Source: DAOUJH01 sp965248955 (GTDB taxonomy: Bacteria; Chloroflexota; Dehalococcoidia; Lucifugimonadales; QGNO01). Taken from it: a stretch of DNA of 64,000 nucleotides. The stretch spans positions 1,178,001 to 1,242,000 of the forward strand of contig OZ252212.1 in NCBI GenBank assembly GCA_965248955.1, in the 5' to 3' direction. The translations under genes and the position numbers were made by a program. Below, one piece after another: positions 7,909-16,654 of the stretch (position 1 is its first letter; every line of letters starts with the position of its first letter). The notes under the pieces are model-generated. The model had not been told where the DNA came from. It was given only the letters and a program-made list of their open reading frames with translations, and did not search any database.

Positions 7909-8516
7909 TGGTCAACCAGATGAATAGAGTTATCAATGACCTGGATAGGGAGCAGGTAACCTTTGCCGAGCGCGTTGTCAAAATTCGCCGTGTTGCCAAA
8001 GTCGTCAAGGGCGGACGACACCTCACCTTCAGCGCCCTCGTCGTGGTCGGTGACGGCCATGGCAGAGTCGGTTCCGGCTTGGGCAAAGCTATCGCCATAC
8101 CTGACGCCGTGAGGAAAGGTGCTACCATTGCGCAAAAGACGTTGATTACCGTACCTCTGAAAGGCACCACCGTACCCTTTCAGGTCCAGGCCAAGTACGG
8201 CGCCGCCCATGTGATGCTCAAGCCTGCCCCTCCCGGGACAGGCATCATTTCCGGGCCCTCCATGCGCGCCGTGCTGGACATGGTTGGCGCAAAAGACGTT
8301 GTGGCCAAGTCCCTGCGTAGTCAGAACCCTATCAACGTAGTAAGAGCTACCATACAGGCATTGAAGCAGCTGGCAATGTTTCCACCCAAACAGGAAGAAG
8401 CCCCCGCGGAACCTGAACAAGAAACGGCCGCTTCCCCTATGCAAGTTGAACAGGCTGAAGAAGAGGTTCCCGGGACTATCGGCAACAAGAGAACGGATAT
8501 CCAGGCTGAGGCGTAG
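7908..8516 (+). CDS. rpsE: 30S ribosomal protein S5 with acidic tail
   Basis: S5 is a decoding-fidelity protein. It contains the double-stranded RNA-binding fold (RVAKVVKGGRHLTFSALVVVGDGHGRVGSGLGKA) and the S5 C-terminal domain. The length is 202 residues against about 165-170 normally. The final 45 residues are an acidic Glu/Gln/Ala/Pro tail. It is followed by rpmD after 3 nt. Confidence 0.96.
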   Translation: MVNQMNRVINDLDREQVTFAERVVKIRRVAKVVKGGRHLTFSALVVVGDGHGRVGSGLGKAIAIPDAVRKGATIAQKTLITVPLKGTTVPFQVQAKYGAAHVMLKPAPPGTGIISGPSMRAVLDMVGAKDVVAKSLRSQNPINVVRATIQALKQLAMFPPKQEEAPAEPEQETAASPMQVEQAEEEVPGTIGNKRTDIQAEA

Positions 8517-8519
8517 AAT

Positions 8520-8717
8520 ATGAGTAAGCTGCTGGTAACATGGACCAAGAGCACAATAGGCTATCCTCATACTCAGCGAAGGGTGATCAAAGCGCTGGGC
8601 TTACGTAGATTGCACCACACGGTGGAACACGCCGATACGCCTTCCATACGCGGCATGCTGCACAAGGTGCGGCATCTGGTTAGAGTTGAACAAGTCCAGA
8701 TGACGGAAAAACCATGA
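8520..8717 (+). CDS. rpmD: 50S ribosomal protein L30
   Basis: A 65-residue L30 with KLLVTWTKSTIGYPHTQRRVIKALGLRRLHHTVEH followed by PSIRGMLHKVRHLVRVEQV, the standard fold. Its end overlaps the ATG of rplO by 4 nt. Confidence 0.96.
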   Translation: MSKLLVTWTKSTIGYPHTQRRVIKALGLRRLHHTVEHADTPSIRGMLHKVRHLVRVEQVQMTEKP

Positions 8718-9157
8718 AACAGCATCAGTTGAAATCTGCCAAGGGAGCTCGCACGCGCAACCGGCGTGTGGGCCGCGGCGACGGCAGCGGCCGGGGGAAC
8801 TACTCCGGGCGCGGCATGAAGGGACAGAAGTCGCGTAGCGGCGGCAAGTTGCGCCGTGGATTTTCCGGTGGCGCACTACCCATAATGAAGGCCTTGCCCA
8901 TGCTACGCGGGTTCACCAATATATTCCGGGTGGAGTATCAGGAAGTGAACCTGGAACGTCTCTATTCACTCCCTTCTCATGCTACCGTGAACCCCACAAC
9001 GCTCAAGGAGTTAGGCATCATAAGAAGCGATAAGAAACCGGTCAAAATACTGGGTAGGGGCACCTTGCAGAGCCCCCTCAACGTGGCTGCCCACAAGTTT
9101 AGCAAATCTGCTCGGGCTGCAATAGAAGCAGCAGGCGGTTCGGTAGAGGTGGTATGA
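8714..9157 (+). CDS. rplO: 50S ribosomal protein L15
   Basis: L15 is a late-assembly protein. Its 147 residues show the Gly/Arg-rich N-terminus (RVGRGDGSGRGNYSGRGMKGQKSRSG) and the C-terminal VAAHKFSKSARAAIEAAGGSVEVV signature. Its stop overlaps the ATG of secY by 4 nt. Confidence 0.97.
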   Translation: MKQHQLKSAKGARTRNRRVGRGDGSGRGNYSGRGMKGQKSRSGGKLRRGFSGGALPIMKALPMLRGFTNIFRVEYQEVNLERLYSLPSHATVNPTTLKELGIIRSDKKPVKILGRGTLQSPLNVAAHKFSKSARAAIEAAGGSVEVV

Positions 9158-10500
9158 CCACGCGTGCTTCATCCGTAAGGCAGCAGCAGTCATCGCGGCC
9201 GGCTCTTCTCCAGGCTATGATAGACGCCGTCCGGGTGCCGGACTTGCGGTACCGCATTCTCTTTGTGTTGGGCATGCTGGTGGTGTTTCGTTTCCTGGCA
9301 CACGTCCCCGTCATCAACATAGACCGTAATGCCTTGAACAGCGCCTTTGAGAGCAACGCACTGTTCGGCTTTATAGACCTGTTCAGCGGTGGCGGGCTGC
9401 GTAACCTCAGCATAATGGCGCTGGGCGTCTACCCCTACATTACTGCATCCATAGTAATGCAGCTGATGACTCCGGTCATTCCCCGTCTGCAGGCGATAGC
9501 CAAGGAAGGCGAGGCCGGACGCCAGAGAATTAACCAAATCACTCACTATCTCATGGTGCCCATAGCCCTTGCCCAGGGTTACGGGCAGCTTACTCTGATA
9601 CACCGCTTTGGCGGCCTTGCCGGCTCCGACTTCACCACAGGCCTCAGCCTAACCACCATTACCATGGTCATTTCCATGACGGCAGGCGCCGTGTTCCTGG
9701 TCTGGCTCGGTGAGCTCATCACTGAACGAGGTATTGGAAATGGGATTTCCATCATCATATTCGCGGGGATAGTGGCCGAGTTCCCTCAGCTTGTTGGGCA
9801 GGGCTTCCTGGAGCGGAACAACATTGGCGGCCTGTTCCTTCTCATCGCTATCGGCGTAGTCATCGTCTACCTCATTGTCTACTTCACTGAAGCACAGCGA
9901 CGCGTCCCTGTGCAATACGGCAGAAGTGTATTCAGGGGAGGCCGTATGTATCGCCAGTCCGGAACTACCTATGTCCCGTTGCGGGTAAACTCCGCCGGCA
10001 TGATACCTCTCATCTTTGCCTTTTCCATCATGGTCCTGCCCGCCACCTTGGCCAGCTACATCGCCAGCCCTACCAGCACAACGGTCTTTGGTCGGATTGC
10101 TCGCTTCTTCGAGACCTCGCTGGCGCCAACCGGGCTGACCTACTGGGTCTTCTTATTCATTCTGGTAGTAGTGTTCACCTTCTTCTATACACTGGTCACG
10201 TTCCAGCAACAGAACCTGGCTGAAAACTTGCAGAAGAACGGAGGCTTCATACCGGGCATCCGACCCGGGCGCCCCACTGCGGATTACCTCAACCGCGTCA
10301 TCATACGCATCACTTGGGGCGGTGCTATTTTCCTTGGAGTCGTGGCCATCATCCCCTACTTTGCTACTATAGCAACAGACATACGCGCTATTCAGTTGAG
10401 TAGCGCCAGCCTGCTCATCATGGTCAGTGTGGCCTTGGACACGCTGAGACAGCTAGAAGCGCAGCTGCTCATGCGCAACTATGAAGGATTCCTACGGTAG
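9154..10500 (+). CDS. secY: preprotein translocase subunit SecY
   Basis: SecY is the channel subunit of the SecYEG translocon in the cytoplasmic membrane. Its 448 residues hold about ten membrane helices. Conserved segments include GGGLRNLSIMALGVYPYITASIVMQL, the plug-region residues after the first helix, VPVQYGR, and FQQQNLAENLQKNGGFIPGIRPGRPTADYL. It is encoded at the usual place between rplO and adk. Confidence 0.98.
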   Translation: MTTRASSVRQQQSSRPALLQAMIDAVRVPDLRYRILFVLGMLVVFRFLAHVPVINIDRNALNSAFESNALFGFIDLFSGGGLRNLSIMALGVYPYITASIVMQLMTPVIPRLQAIAKEGEAGRQRINQITHYLMVPIALAQGYGQLTLIHRFGGLAGSDFTTGLSLTTITMVISMTAGAVFLVWLGELITERGIGNGISIIIFAGIVAEFPQLVGQGFLERNNIGGLFLLIAIGVVIVYLIVYFTEAQRRVPVQYGRSVFRGGRMYRQSGTTYVPLRVNSAGMIPLIFAFSIMVLPATLASYIASPTSTTVFGRIARFFETSLAPTGLTYWVFLFILVVVFTFFYTLVTFQQQNLAENLQKNGGFIPGIRPGRPTADYLNRVIIRITWGGAIFLGVVAIIPYFATIATDIRAIQLSSASLLIMVSVALDTLRQLEAQLLMRNYEGFLR

Positions 10501-10507
10501 GTAAGAT

Positions 10508-11152
10508 TTGCGAATAGTATTGCTTGGGCTGGCTGGAGCCGGCAAAGGTACACAGGCCCACCTTCTCTCAGAGGAGTTGGACGTTCCCTCTATATCTTCC
10601 GGCGACCTATTCCGATATCACCGATCCCAAGGTACTAAGCTGGGGCGGCTTGCCAATAGCTACATGGAGAAGGGCGACCTTGTCCCAGACGACGTAACAA
10701 TCAGAATGATACTTGAACGCATCGAACAGGTTGGCGGCGCGGGCTTCGTCTTGGACGGCTTTCCCAGGACGCTCCCACAAGCCGGAGCCCTGGACCAGGC
10801 GTTGAACGGCATTCCAATAGAGGGCGCCGTCTACATCCAGGTTAGCGAAGACGAGCTTGTGCAGCGTCTCAACCAAAGGCTGGTCTGCGGCAGCTGCGGG
10901 GCTCCCTACTCGAAGATCGGTCTGGATGCGGCCTCCCAGTGTGAAAAGTGCGGCGGAGTGCTGTATCAGCGAGACGATGACAAGCCCGAATTGGTGAGGA
11001 AACGTCTGCAGGTCCAGTGGTTCGGCCTCAACGTGCTGCTGGACCACTACGGCGCACAGGGCAAACTGATTGAAATCAACGGAGAGCAAGCCGCTGAACA
11101 AGTTGCCGCAGAGACCTTGCGGGCTATCTCCGGAGTTGTGACCATTGAATAA
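10508..11152 (+). CDS. adk: adenylate kinase
   Basis: Interconverts ATP + AMP and 2 ADP in the cytosol. The TTG start gives 214 residues. The P-loop is GLAGAGKGT near residue 7, and the AMP-binding DGFPRTLPQA segment is present. The long LID carries four cysteines (CGSC...CEKC), so it is a zinc-LID type. It lies 7 nt after secY. Confidence 0.97.
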   Translation: MRIVLLGLAGAGKGTQAHLLSEELDVPSISSGDLFRYHRSQGTKLGRLANSYMEKGDLVPDDVTIRMILERIEQVGGAGFVLDGFPRTLPQAGALDQALNGIPIEGAVYIQVSEDELVQRLNQRLVCGSCGAPYSKIGLDAASQCEKCGGVLYQRDDDKPELVRKRLQVQWFGLNVLLDHYGAQGKLIEINGEQAAEQVAAETLRAISGVVTIE

Positions 11153-11181
11153 GCGAGGTTTAGAAGCCCGGGCGATTGAAG

Positions 11182-11187
11182 TATAAT
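11182..11187 (+). promoter_or_regulatory. possible -10 box just upstream of map
   Basis: A perfect TATAAT lies 7-13 nt before the candidate start codons of map, in the adk-map gap. No good -35 is seen. If used, transcription would begin almost at the start codon, giving a leaderless or near-leaderless message. Confidence 0.35.
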
Positions 11188-11200
11188 AGATAAGTTGACC

Positions 11201-12025
11201 ATGCTAAACATGACGAACCTTTTGTTGAACGAAATAAAGCCGGGCGCCAGCGGAATCAACGTAAAATCGCCGCAGGAGCTTCAAAGTATGCGCCAAGCCG
11301 GACAAGTCGTGGCGGCCACCATAGAAGCCCTGCTTGCCGCTATTCAGCCCGGAATGAAGGCCAAGGATCTTGACATCATAGCCGCTCGGGAAATAAGACG
11401 TCTCGGCGCAAGCCCCTCTTTCAAGGGCTATCGCGGGTTCCCTGCCACAATCTGCGTCTCCTTCAACGAAGAGATAGTGCACGGCATACCGGGAGACCGG
11501 GTCATCCGTGAGGGAGACATTGTAAGCATCGACGTTGGCGCTATAGTAGACGACCACCATGGGGACAGCGCCGTAACCGTTGCTGTGGGTAGCGTTTCCC
11601 CTGGGGTTGAGCGACTCATACAAACTACGCGCCTTGGCTTGGAAGAGGGTATCAATGCGGCCGTTGCGGGGAACCGTGTTGGAGACATCTCTGCCGCGAT
11701 TCAGCGATTCGCCGAACCTGGAGGTTACGGAATAGTTAGGGAATACGTTGGCCACGGCATAGGCCGCTCCCTACACGAGGAGCCTTCCGTGCCTAACTTC
11801 GGCGAGGCCGGCAGGGGCCCGTTGCTCAAGCCTGGCATGGTCATTGCCATAGAACCTATGCTCAACATGGGGGGATGGCAGACCCGCCTCCTTCAGGATA
11901 ATTGGACAGTGGTCACCGCCGATGGCTCCCTTTCGGCCCATTTCGAGCATACCTTGGCCGTAACGGAGCAGGGACCGGAAGTCCTCACCAGGCGGAACAG
12001 TGAAAGGATCCGTACCGCACTCTGA
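11201..12025 (+). CDS. map: type I methionine aminopeptidase
   Basis: Removes N-terminal methionine from new proteins. The metal-binding residues lie in the standard blocks: His in NEEIVHGIPGDR, Asp in VSIDVGAIVDD and HGDSAV, His in GHGIGRSLHEEP, and Glu in IAIEPMLN and FEHTLAV. The first 25 or so residues (MLNMTNLLLNEIKPGAS...) precede the usual start of the family. The ATG at 11201 is chosen; a TTG at 11195 and an ATG at 11210 are alternatives. No Shine-Dalgarno is visible. Confidence 0.93.
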   Translation: MLNMTNLLLNEIKPGASGINVKSPQELQSMRQAGQVVAATIEALLAAIQPGMKAKDLDIIAAREIRRLGASPSFKGYRGFPATICVSFNEEIVHGIPGDRVIREGDIVSIDVGAIVDDHHGDSAVTVAVGSVSPGVERLIQTTRLGLEEGINAAVAGNRVGDISAAIQRFAEPGGYGIVREYVGHGIGRSLHEEPSVPNFGEAGRGPLLKPGMVIAIEPMLNMGGWQTRLLQDNWTVVTADGSLSAHFEHTLAVTEQGPEVLTRRNSERIRTAL

Positions 12026-12031
12026 TTACTC

Positions 12032-12256
12032 ATGGCTAAGAAAGAGAAAGAGACAATAGAAGTGGAGGGGACGGTCAAGGAGGCCCTGCCCAACGCTATG
12101 TTCAAGGTAGAGCTGGCCAATGGACATCAGGTACTGGCGCACATCTCTGGCAAGATGAGGATGCACTTCATACGCGTGCTCCAGGGAGACCGCGTCCTAG
12201 TGGAGCTGTCTCCCTATGACCTCACCCGCGGCCGGGTCACTTTCCGCTTCAGGTAG
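12032..12256 (+). CDS. infA: translation initiation factor IF-1
   Basis: An OB-fold factor that blocks the A site during initiation. Its 74 residues show the standard EVEGTVKEALPNAMFKVEL...SGKMRMHFIRVLQGDRVLVELSPYDLTRGRVTFR sequence. It lies 6 nt after map and 11 nt before rpmJ. Confidence 0.98.
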   Translation: MAKKEKETIEVEGTVKEALPNAMFKVELANGHQVLAHISGKMRMHFIRVLQGDRVLVELSPYDLTRGRVTFRFR

Positions 12257-12267
12257 GGACGGTAGCA

Positions 12268-12381
12268 ATGAAAGTACGGTCTTCAGTGAAGAAAATGTGC
12301 GACAGGTGCAAGATAATTCGCCGGGAAGGTAGAGTTAGGGTTATCTGCACTAATCCCAAGCATATGCAGAGGCAAGGATGA
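12268..12381 (+). CDS. rpmJ: 50S ribosomal protein L36
   Basis: A 37-residue zinc-binding L36 with Cys11-x2-Cys14, Cys27 and His32 in the canonical spacing. It runs from MKVRSSVKKMCDRC to CTNPKHMQRQG. It is the small gene expected between infA and rpsM. Confidence 0.97.
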   Translation: MKVRSSVKKMCDRCKIIRREGRVRVICTNPKHMQRQG

Positions 12382-12427
12382 GGCAGATCAGGAAACGGCA
12401 TGGTGTATCACCCAAGGAGGGGGCAAT

Positions 12428-12811
12428 ATGGCGCGCATAGCGGGCGTGGACATTCCGGACAACAAGCGAGTGGAGGTCTCTCTGAGACGCATCTACGGCA
12501 TCGGTCCCAAGATAGCTCTCAGAGTGCTGGACAGAGCTGAGGTGAAGGCCAATCCTAGGGTGAGAGACCTATCAGAAGAGGAGTTGAACAGACTCCGAGA
12601 GGTCATCGACAAGGAACACAGAGTAGAGGGGGATCTCCGCCGCGAGGTCAACATGAACATCCGGCGCCTCATGGACATTGGGAGCTATCGTGGCCTGCGC
12701 CACCGCCGTGGCTTGCCCGTCCGTGGGCAGAGGACCAAGACAAACGCACGCACCAAGCGCGGCGCTCGCAGGACCGTTGCCGGACGCCGCCGCACCGTAG
12801 GCAAGAAGTAG
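12428..12811 (+). CDS. rpsM: 30S ribosomal protein S13
   Basis: S13 is a 30S head protein that touches the P-site tRNA and L5. Its 127 residues show MARIAGVDIPDNKRVEVSL, the GIGPKIA helix-hairpin, and RGLRHRRGLPVRGQRTKTNART. A very strong ribosome binding site (AAGGAGGGGG) precedes the ATG after a 46-nt gap from rpmJ. Confidence 0.98.
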   Translation: MARIAGVDIPDNKRVEVSLRRIYGIGPKIALRVLDRAEVKANPRVRDLSEEELNRLREVIDKEHRVEGDLRREVNMNIRRLMDIGSYRGLRHRRGLPVRGQRTKTNARTKRGARRTVAGRRRTVGKK

Positions 12812-12824
12812 GAGACTCATCAAC

Positions 12825-13214
12825 ATGGCTAGAGGAAGATCAAGACCGCGCAGAAGGGAAAGGAAGTTCGTTCCCAAGGGAAAGGCCTATATCCATTCCA
12901 CCTTCAACAATACTCTGATCACTTTGACGGACCCGGATGGCAACGTCTTATCCTGGGGCAGCTCAGGCACAGTGGGCTTCAAGGGAGCTCGCAAGGGCAC
13001 CGCCTTTGCCGCTCAGCGTGCCGCTGACTCCGCGGCGCGGCGCGCCATGGAGCATGGCGTCAGGGAAGTGGAAGTATTGATCAAAGGCCCCGGCGCGGGC
13101 AGGGAGGCGGCCATCCGCTCCCTCCAGGCCGCCGGCATCAACGTGACAAGCATACGGGATGTCACGCCCATCCCACACAATGGCTGCAGGCCACCAAAGA
13201 AAAGGAGAGTATAG
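12825..13214 (+). CDS. rpsK: 30S ribosomal protein S11
   Basis: S11 is a 30S platform protein. Its 129 residues show HSTFNNTLITLTDPDGNVLSW and the C-terminal DVTPIPHNGCRPPKKRRV signature. It lies between rpsM and rpsD in the alpha operon order. Confidence 0.98.
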   Translation: MARGRSRPRRRERKFVPKGKAYIHSTFNNTLITLTDPDGNVLSWGSSGTVGFKGARKGTAFAAQRAADSAARRAMEHGVREVEVLIKGPGAGREAAIRSLQAAGINVTSIRDVTPIPHNGCRPPKKRRV

Positions 13215-13220
13215 GAGAGT

Positions 13221-13847
13221 ATGGCCAGATATACCGGTCCTGCGTGCCGGCTGTGCCGCCGCGCAGGAGAGAAGCTTTTCCTCAAGGGTGAGAGGTGCTA
13301 TACGCCGCGCTGTGCCATCGAGCGCAGGCGGCGTCCGCCTGGCGACCAGACGCCAAGGCGCAGAAGGTCCAGCGACTGGGGTATCCAGCTCAGAGAAAAG
13401 CAGAAGGCTCGTGTGATGTTCGGACTCTTGGAGCGCCAGTTCCGCAACTACTTCGAGCAGGCCCAGAAGAGCCCGCAGAACACGGGCGAAGTTCTGTTGC
13501 AGCTGTTGGAGCAGCGGTTGGACAACGTGGTCTACCGCTTGGACTTCGCGGAGTCAAGGTCACAGGCGCGCCAGATGGTGCGTCACGGCCACTTCACTGT
13601 GGACGGCAGAAAAGTGAACATCCCTTCTTACCGCCTGAAGCCCAACCAGGTCATATCCTGGAAGTCGTCCAATAGCGATAAGCAGTTTGTAAAAGACCTG
13701 ATCGCTGGTATGCCCAGAAAAGCGATCCCCGCATGGCTGACTGTAGACACCAAGAACCTCTCGGGCACCATCATTAGACCGCCGAATGCCAGCGAGCTGG
13801 AAAGCGGTATTGAAACCAGATTGATAGTTGAGTACTACTCTAAGTAA
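13221..13847 (+). CDS. rpsD: 30S ribosomal protein S4, zinc-binding type
   Basis: S4 is an assembly-initiator of the 30S subunit. Its 208 residues include an N-terminal Cys set (CRLC near residue 9, then two Cys around residues 26-31) as in zinc-binding S4. An S4 RNA-binding domain follows (RLDNVVYRLDFAESRSQARQMVRHGHFTVDGRKVNIPSYRLKPNQVI). Confidence 0.97.
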   Translation: MARYTGPACRLCRRAGEKLFLKGERCYTPRCAIERRRRPPGDQTPRRRRSSDWGIQLREKQKARVMFGLLERQFRNYFEQAQKSPQNTGEVLLQLLEQRLDNVVYRLDFAESRSQARQMVRHGHFTVDGRKVNIPSYRLKPNQVISWKSSNSDKQFVKDLIAGMPRKAIPAWLTVDTKNLSGTIIRPPNASELESGIETRLIVEYYSK

Positions 13848-13871
13848 TGTATCGCCCCAATTGGAGGTGCT

Positions 13872-14945
13872 GTGTTGTTGACGCCTGTTCCTGTTCCAAG
13901 CGTTGAAATTCCTCGACCTGAAATCAAGGTTGAAGATATCACGGGCGGTTACGGCAAGTTTACCATCGGTCCGCTGGAGCGTGGATATGGGACTACGCTG
14001 GGCAACCCCCTGCGCAGGGTGCTGCTCAGCTCCATACCCGGCACCGCTATTACCTGGGTCAAGGTGGAGAGCGTTGCACATGAATATTCCATCATAGCCC
14101 ACGTCAAAGAGGGGGTCTCCGACCTTCTTCTCAATTTCAAGGCCGTCAGGCTTCGCTCTCTGGCCGACAGACCCGGCAAACTCAGGCTGGAAGTGACGGG
14201 AGAAGGAGAGGTCACCGCAGGCGACATCATGACCTCGGCGGATTTTGAGATAGCCAACCCGGAGCTTCACATAGCCACACTGGACTCCCCGGAAGCCAGG
14301 CTCTCCGTGGAGTTGAACGTGGAGCAGGGCGCAGGCTACGTCCCCGCCGTAGAGGGTGACGGCCTGCCCATAGGCGTACTGCCCATGGATGCTATCTATA
14401 CTCCCGTGCGCCGCGTCAACTTCAGCGTTGATCTCACCCGTGTCGGTCACAGGACCGACTTTGAGCTGCTGGTGCTGGAGATATGGACCGACTATACCAT
14501 AAGCCCCCTGGAAGCACTGGCCAAAGCCGGCCACATCCTGGTGGACAGGTTCTTCCTCTTCGCCAATATCCGCAAGTCAGCCGAAGCGACGGGAGAGGTC
14601 GCGTCCCTGGCCGTAGCCGTCCCCGCAGAGGTCTACAACACACCCGTCGAAAAGCTTGACCTCTCGGCGCGTACCTTGAATTGCCTCAAGCGGGCGCACA
14701 TCAACCGTGTCGGCGAAGTCCTGGAAAGGGACAAGTCGGATCTGCTCAAGATACGTAACTTCGGCGAAAAGTCGCTGCGCGAGCTTTATACAAAGCTGGA
14801 AGACCTGGGATACCTCCCTGAGGAGATGGAGTCCCAGAACGGCGCCAGTAATGACGACCTGCCCGCGGAAGCCCGCCTCACCACCTTGGATGAGGAACGT
14901 GAGCCGCTTGGATTTGCCCTGGAGAACCAGGAGGAGCAGTTGTGA
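13872..14945 (+). CDS. rpoA: DNA-directed RNA polymerase alpha subunit
   Basis: The polymerase assembly platform. The N-terminal domain contains GYGTTLGNPLRRVLLSSIPG and the linker leads to a helix-hairpin C-terminal domain (ELDLSARTLNCLKRAHINRVGEVL; NFGEKSLRELYTKLEDLGY). It has 357 residues, with about 40 acidic extra residues at the end. Starts at GTG 13872, TTG 13875 and TTG 13878 are all possible behind GGAGG at 13863. The stop overlaps the GTG of rplQ by 4 nt. Confidence 0.96.
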   Translation: MLLTPVPVPSVEIPRPEIKVEDITGGYGKFTIGPLERGYGTTLGNPLRRVLLSSIPGTAITWVKVESVAHEYSIIAHVKEGVSDLLLNFKAVRLRSLADRPGKLRLEVTGEGEVTAGDIMTSADFEIANPELHIATLDSPEARLSVELNVEQGAGYVPAVEGDGLPIGVLPMDAIYTPVRRVNFSVDLTRVGHRTDFELLVLEIWTDYTISPLEALAKAGHILVDRFFLFANIRKSAEATGEVASLAVAVPAEVYNTPVEKLDLSARTLNCLKRAHINRVGEVLERDKSDLLKIRNFGEKSLRELYTKLEDLGYLPEEMESQNGASNDDLPAEARLTTLDEEREPLGFALENQEEQL

Positions 14946-15292
14946 GGCATAGAGTCGCTGGGAGAAAGCTCAACCGCAACGGAGGTCAGCGCAAAGCCCT
15001 CTACCGCGGCCTTGTCCGTGATCTGCTGCTCAATGAGCGCATCACTACTACGGAGGCCAAGGCCAAAGAGATCCGCGGCCTGGCGGAGCGCGTCATCACC
15101 TACGGTAAGAAGGGCTCCCTTCACCATCGCCGATTGGCCTTATCCTTCCTTCCCGACAAAGACGCCATAGCCAAGGTGTTCGATGACCTCAGCGAAAGAT
15201 ATTCGGAACGGCCGGGAGGCTATACCCGCGTGCTCAAGCTGGCCCCCCGCAAGGGGGACGGTGCTTCCATGGCCTTGCTGGAGTTGGTGTAA
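14942..15292 (+). CDS. rplQ: 50S ribosomal protein L17
   Basis: A 116-residue tunnel-exit protein with RHRVAGRKLNRNGGQRKALYRGLVRDLLLNERITTTEAKAKEIRGLAERVITYGKKG. It starts at a GTG overlapping the rpoA stop and is followed by truA after 2 nt. Confidence 0.97.
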   Translation: MRHRVAGRKLNRNGGQRKALYRGLVRDLLLNERITTTEAKAKEIRGLAERVITYGKKGSLHHRRLALSFLPDKDAIAKVFDDLSERYSERPGGYTRVLKLAPRKGDGASMALLELV

Positions 15293-15294
15293 GT

Positions 15295-16077
15295 ATGCAG
15301 AGCACGCGCCCTCGCAAAGCCGCCCTCATCGTTGAGTACGACGGTACCTCTTACCGCGGCTTTCAATATCAACCCGGCGTACCCACCGTCCAGAGCGAGA
15401 TAGAGTCCGCCATCCACCGGCTGACCATGGAGAAAGCCCGCGTCAAGGCCGCGGGCCGCACCGACGTTGGTGTGCACGCCAGGGGTCAAGCCGTGGCGTT
15501 CTGTACCCGTTCCAATCTATGCCCGGACAGGTTGCTCAGCGGCCTGAATCACTTTCTTCCCAGCGATATTGCCGTGAAGAAAGCCTACTATGTAGACGTA
15601 TCCTTTGATCCCCGGCGTCATGCAGTCAGTAGAGTCTATCGATACTCCATTCTCAACAGCGGATCGCCCTCGCCATTGCGAGAGCGCTACTCCGCCCGCG
15701 TGGCGGAATCGCTGGATGGGGACGCTATGCGCCTCGCCCTGGATTGGATGATAGGAGAGCATGACTTTGTTCTCCTCAGCGGCCCCGTGCCACCGGGAAA
15801 GAGCACCGTGCGGCGCATCCTGGCTGGCGCCGTAGACCGTGATGAAGATACGGTGAGGTTTCAAGTGGAGGCCAACGCCTTTCTTCCGCATCAGATGCGC
15901 CGCATTGCCGGGCTGCTCGTGGCTATAGGCAACGGCCGCGCCTCCCCTGATGCCGTCCCCGCCACACTGCATGGCCGTACCAACCCTTGGAGCTCAGGTC
16001 TGGCCAGGACAATGCCTCCCCAGGGCCTTTGCTTGTTGCAAGTTAAATACAAGGACTTTCTACCCAATGGCTATTAA
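15295..16077 (+). CDS. truA: tRNA pseudouridine(38-40) synthase
   Basis: Makes pseudouridine at tRNA positions 38-40. Its 260 residues include the catalytic Asp in AAGRTDVGVHARGQ and the family segments FLPSDIAVKKAYYVDVSFDPRRHAVSRVYRY and EANAFLPHQMRRIAGLLVAIG. The 3' end overlaps rplM by 11 nt, consistent with one transcript. Confidence 0.96.
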   Translation: MQSTRPRKAALIVEYDGTSYRGFQYQPGVPTVQSEIESAIHRLTMEKARVKAAGRTDVGVHARGQAVAFCTRSNLCPDRLLSGLNHFLPSDIAVKKAYYVDVSFDPRRHAVSRVYRYSILNSGSPSPLRERYSARVAESLDGDAMRLALDWMIGEHDFVLLSGPVPPGKSTVRRILAGAVDRDEDTVRFQVEANAFLPHQMRRIAGLLVAIGNGRASPDAVPATLHGRTNPWSSGLARTMPPQGLCLLQVKYKDFLPNGY

Positions 16078-16654
16078 ACACAACAGGACACATACAGCAA
16101 GACGGGCGGATACAACCTCTGACTGGCAGGTTGTGGACGCTGCCGGCAAGCCGCTTGGCAGACTCGCCAGTGAGATAGCGCGTGTCTTGCAGGGCAAGCA
16201 CAAGCCGGTCTACACGCCCAACATCCTTACCGGAGACTACGTCATAGTTCTCAACGCGTCTCGAGTGGCTGTTACCGGCAAGAAGCTGGAGCAAAAGATG
16301 TACTACCGTCACTCCGGCTATCCCAGCGGCCTGCGCACTACCAGCCTCAAACGCCTTCTGGACCGGCACCCGGAAAGGGCCATCCAGCACGCCGTCAAAG
16401 GTATGCTGCCCAAGAACACCCTTGGCCGGCACATGCTCCGCAGGATGAAGGTATACTCCGGAGCTGAGCATCCCCATGAAGCACAGGTGACCGCCACGGA
16501 AAGAAGGCAAGCCCTTCTAGCTGCCGGAGAGCCAATAGAAGAAGCGACTGCAAGGCCCCGCAAGTCCGGAGGCCGCAACGATGACCCTGAAAGCGCAGCG
16601 ACCACAACCAGCGTCGAGGAGAAACCCGCCGCCGGGGAGGAATCGGAGGAGTAA
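16067..16654 (+). CDS. rplM: 50S ribosomal protein L13 with acidic tail
   Basis: Residues 1-145 are standard L13 (WQVVDAAGKPLGRLASEIARVLQGKHKPVYTP...GDYVIVLNA; HAVKGMLPKNTLGRHMLRRMKVYSGAEHPHEAQ). About 45 extra acidic/Ser/Arg residues follow, giving 195 in all. The ATG at 16067, inside the end of truA, gives the usual N-terminus; longer openings lack conservation. The gene abuts rpsI. Confidence 0.95.
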   Translation: MAIKHNRTHTARRADTTSDWQVVDAAGKPLGRLASEIARVLQGKHKPVYTPNILTGDYVIVLNASRVAVTGKKLEQKMYYRHSGYPSGLRTTSLKRLLDRHPERAIQHAVKGMLPKNTLGRHMLRRMKVYSGAEHPHEAQVTATERRQALLAAGEPIEEATARPRKSGGRNDDPESAATTTSVEEKPAAGEESEE

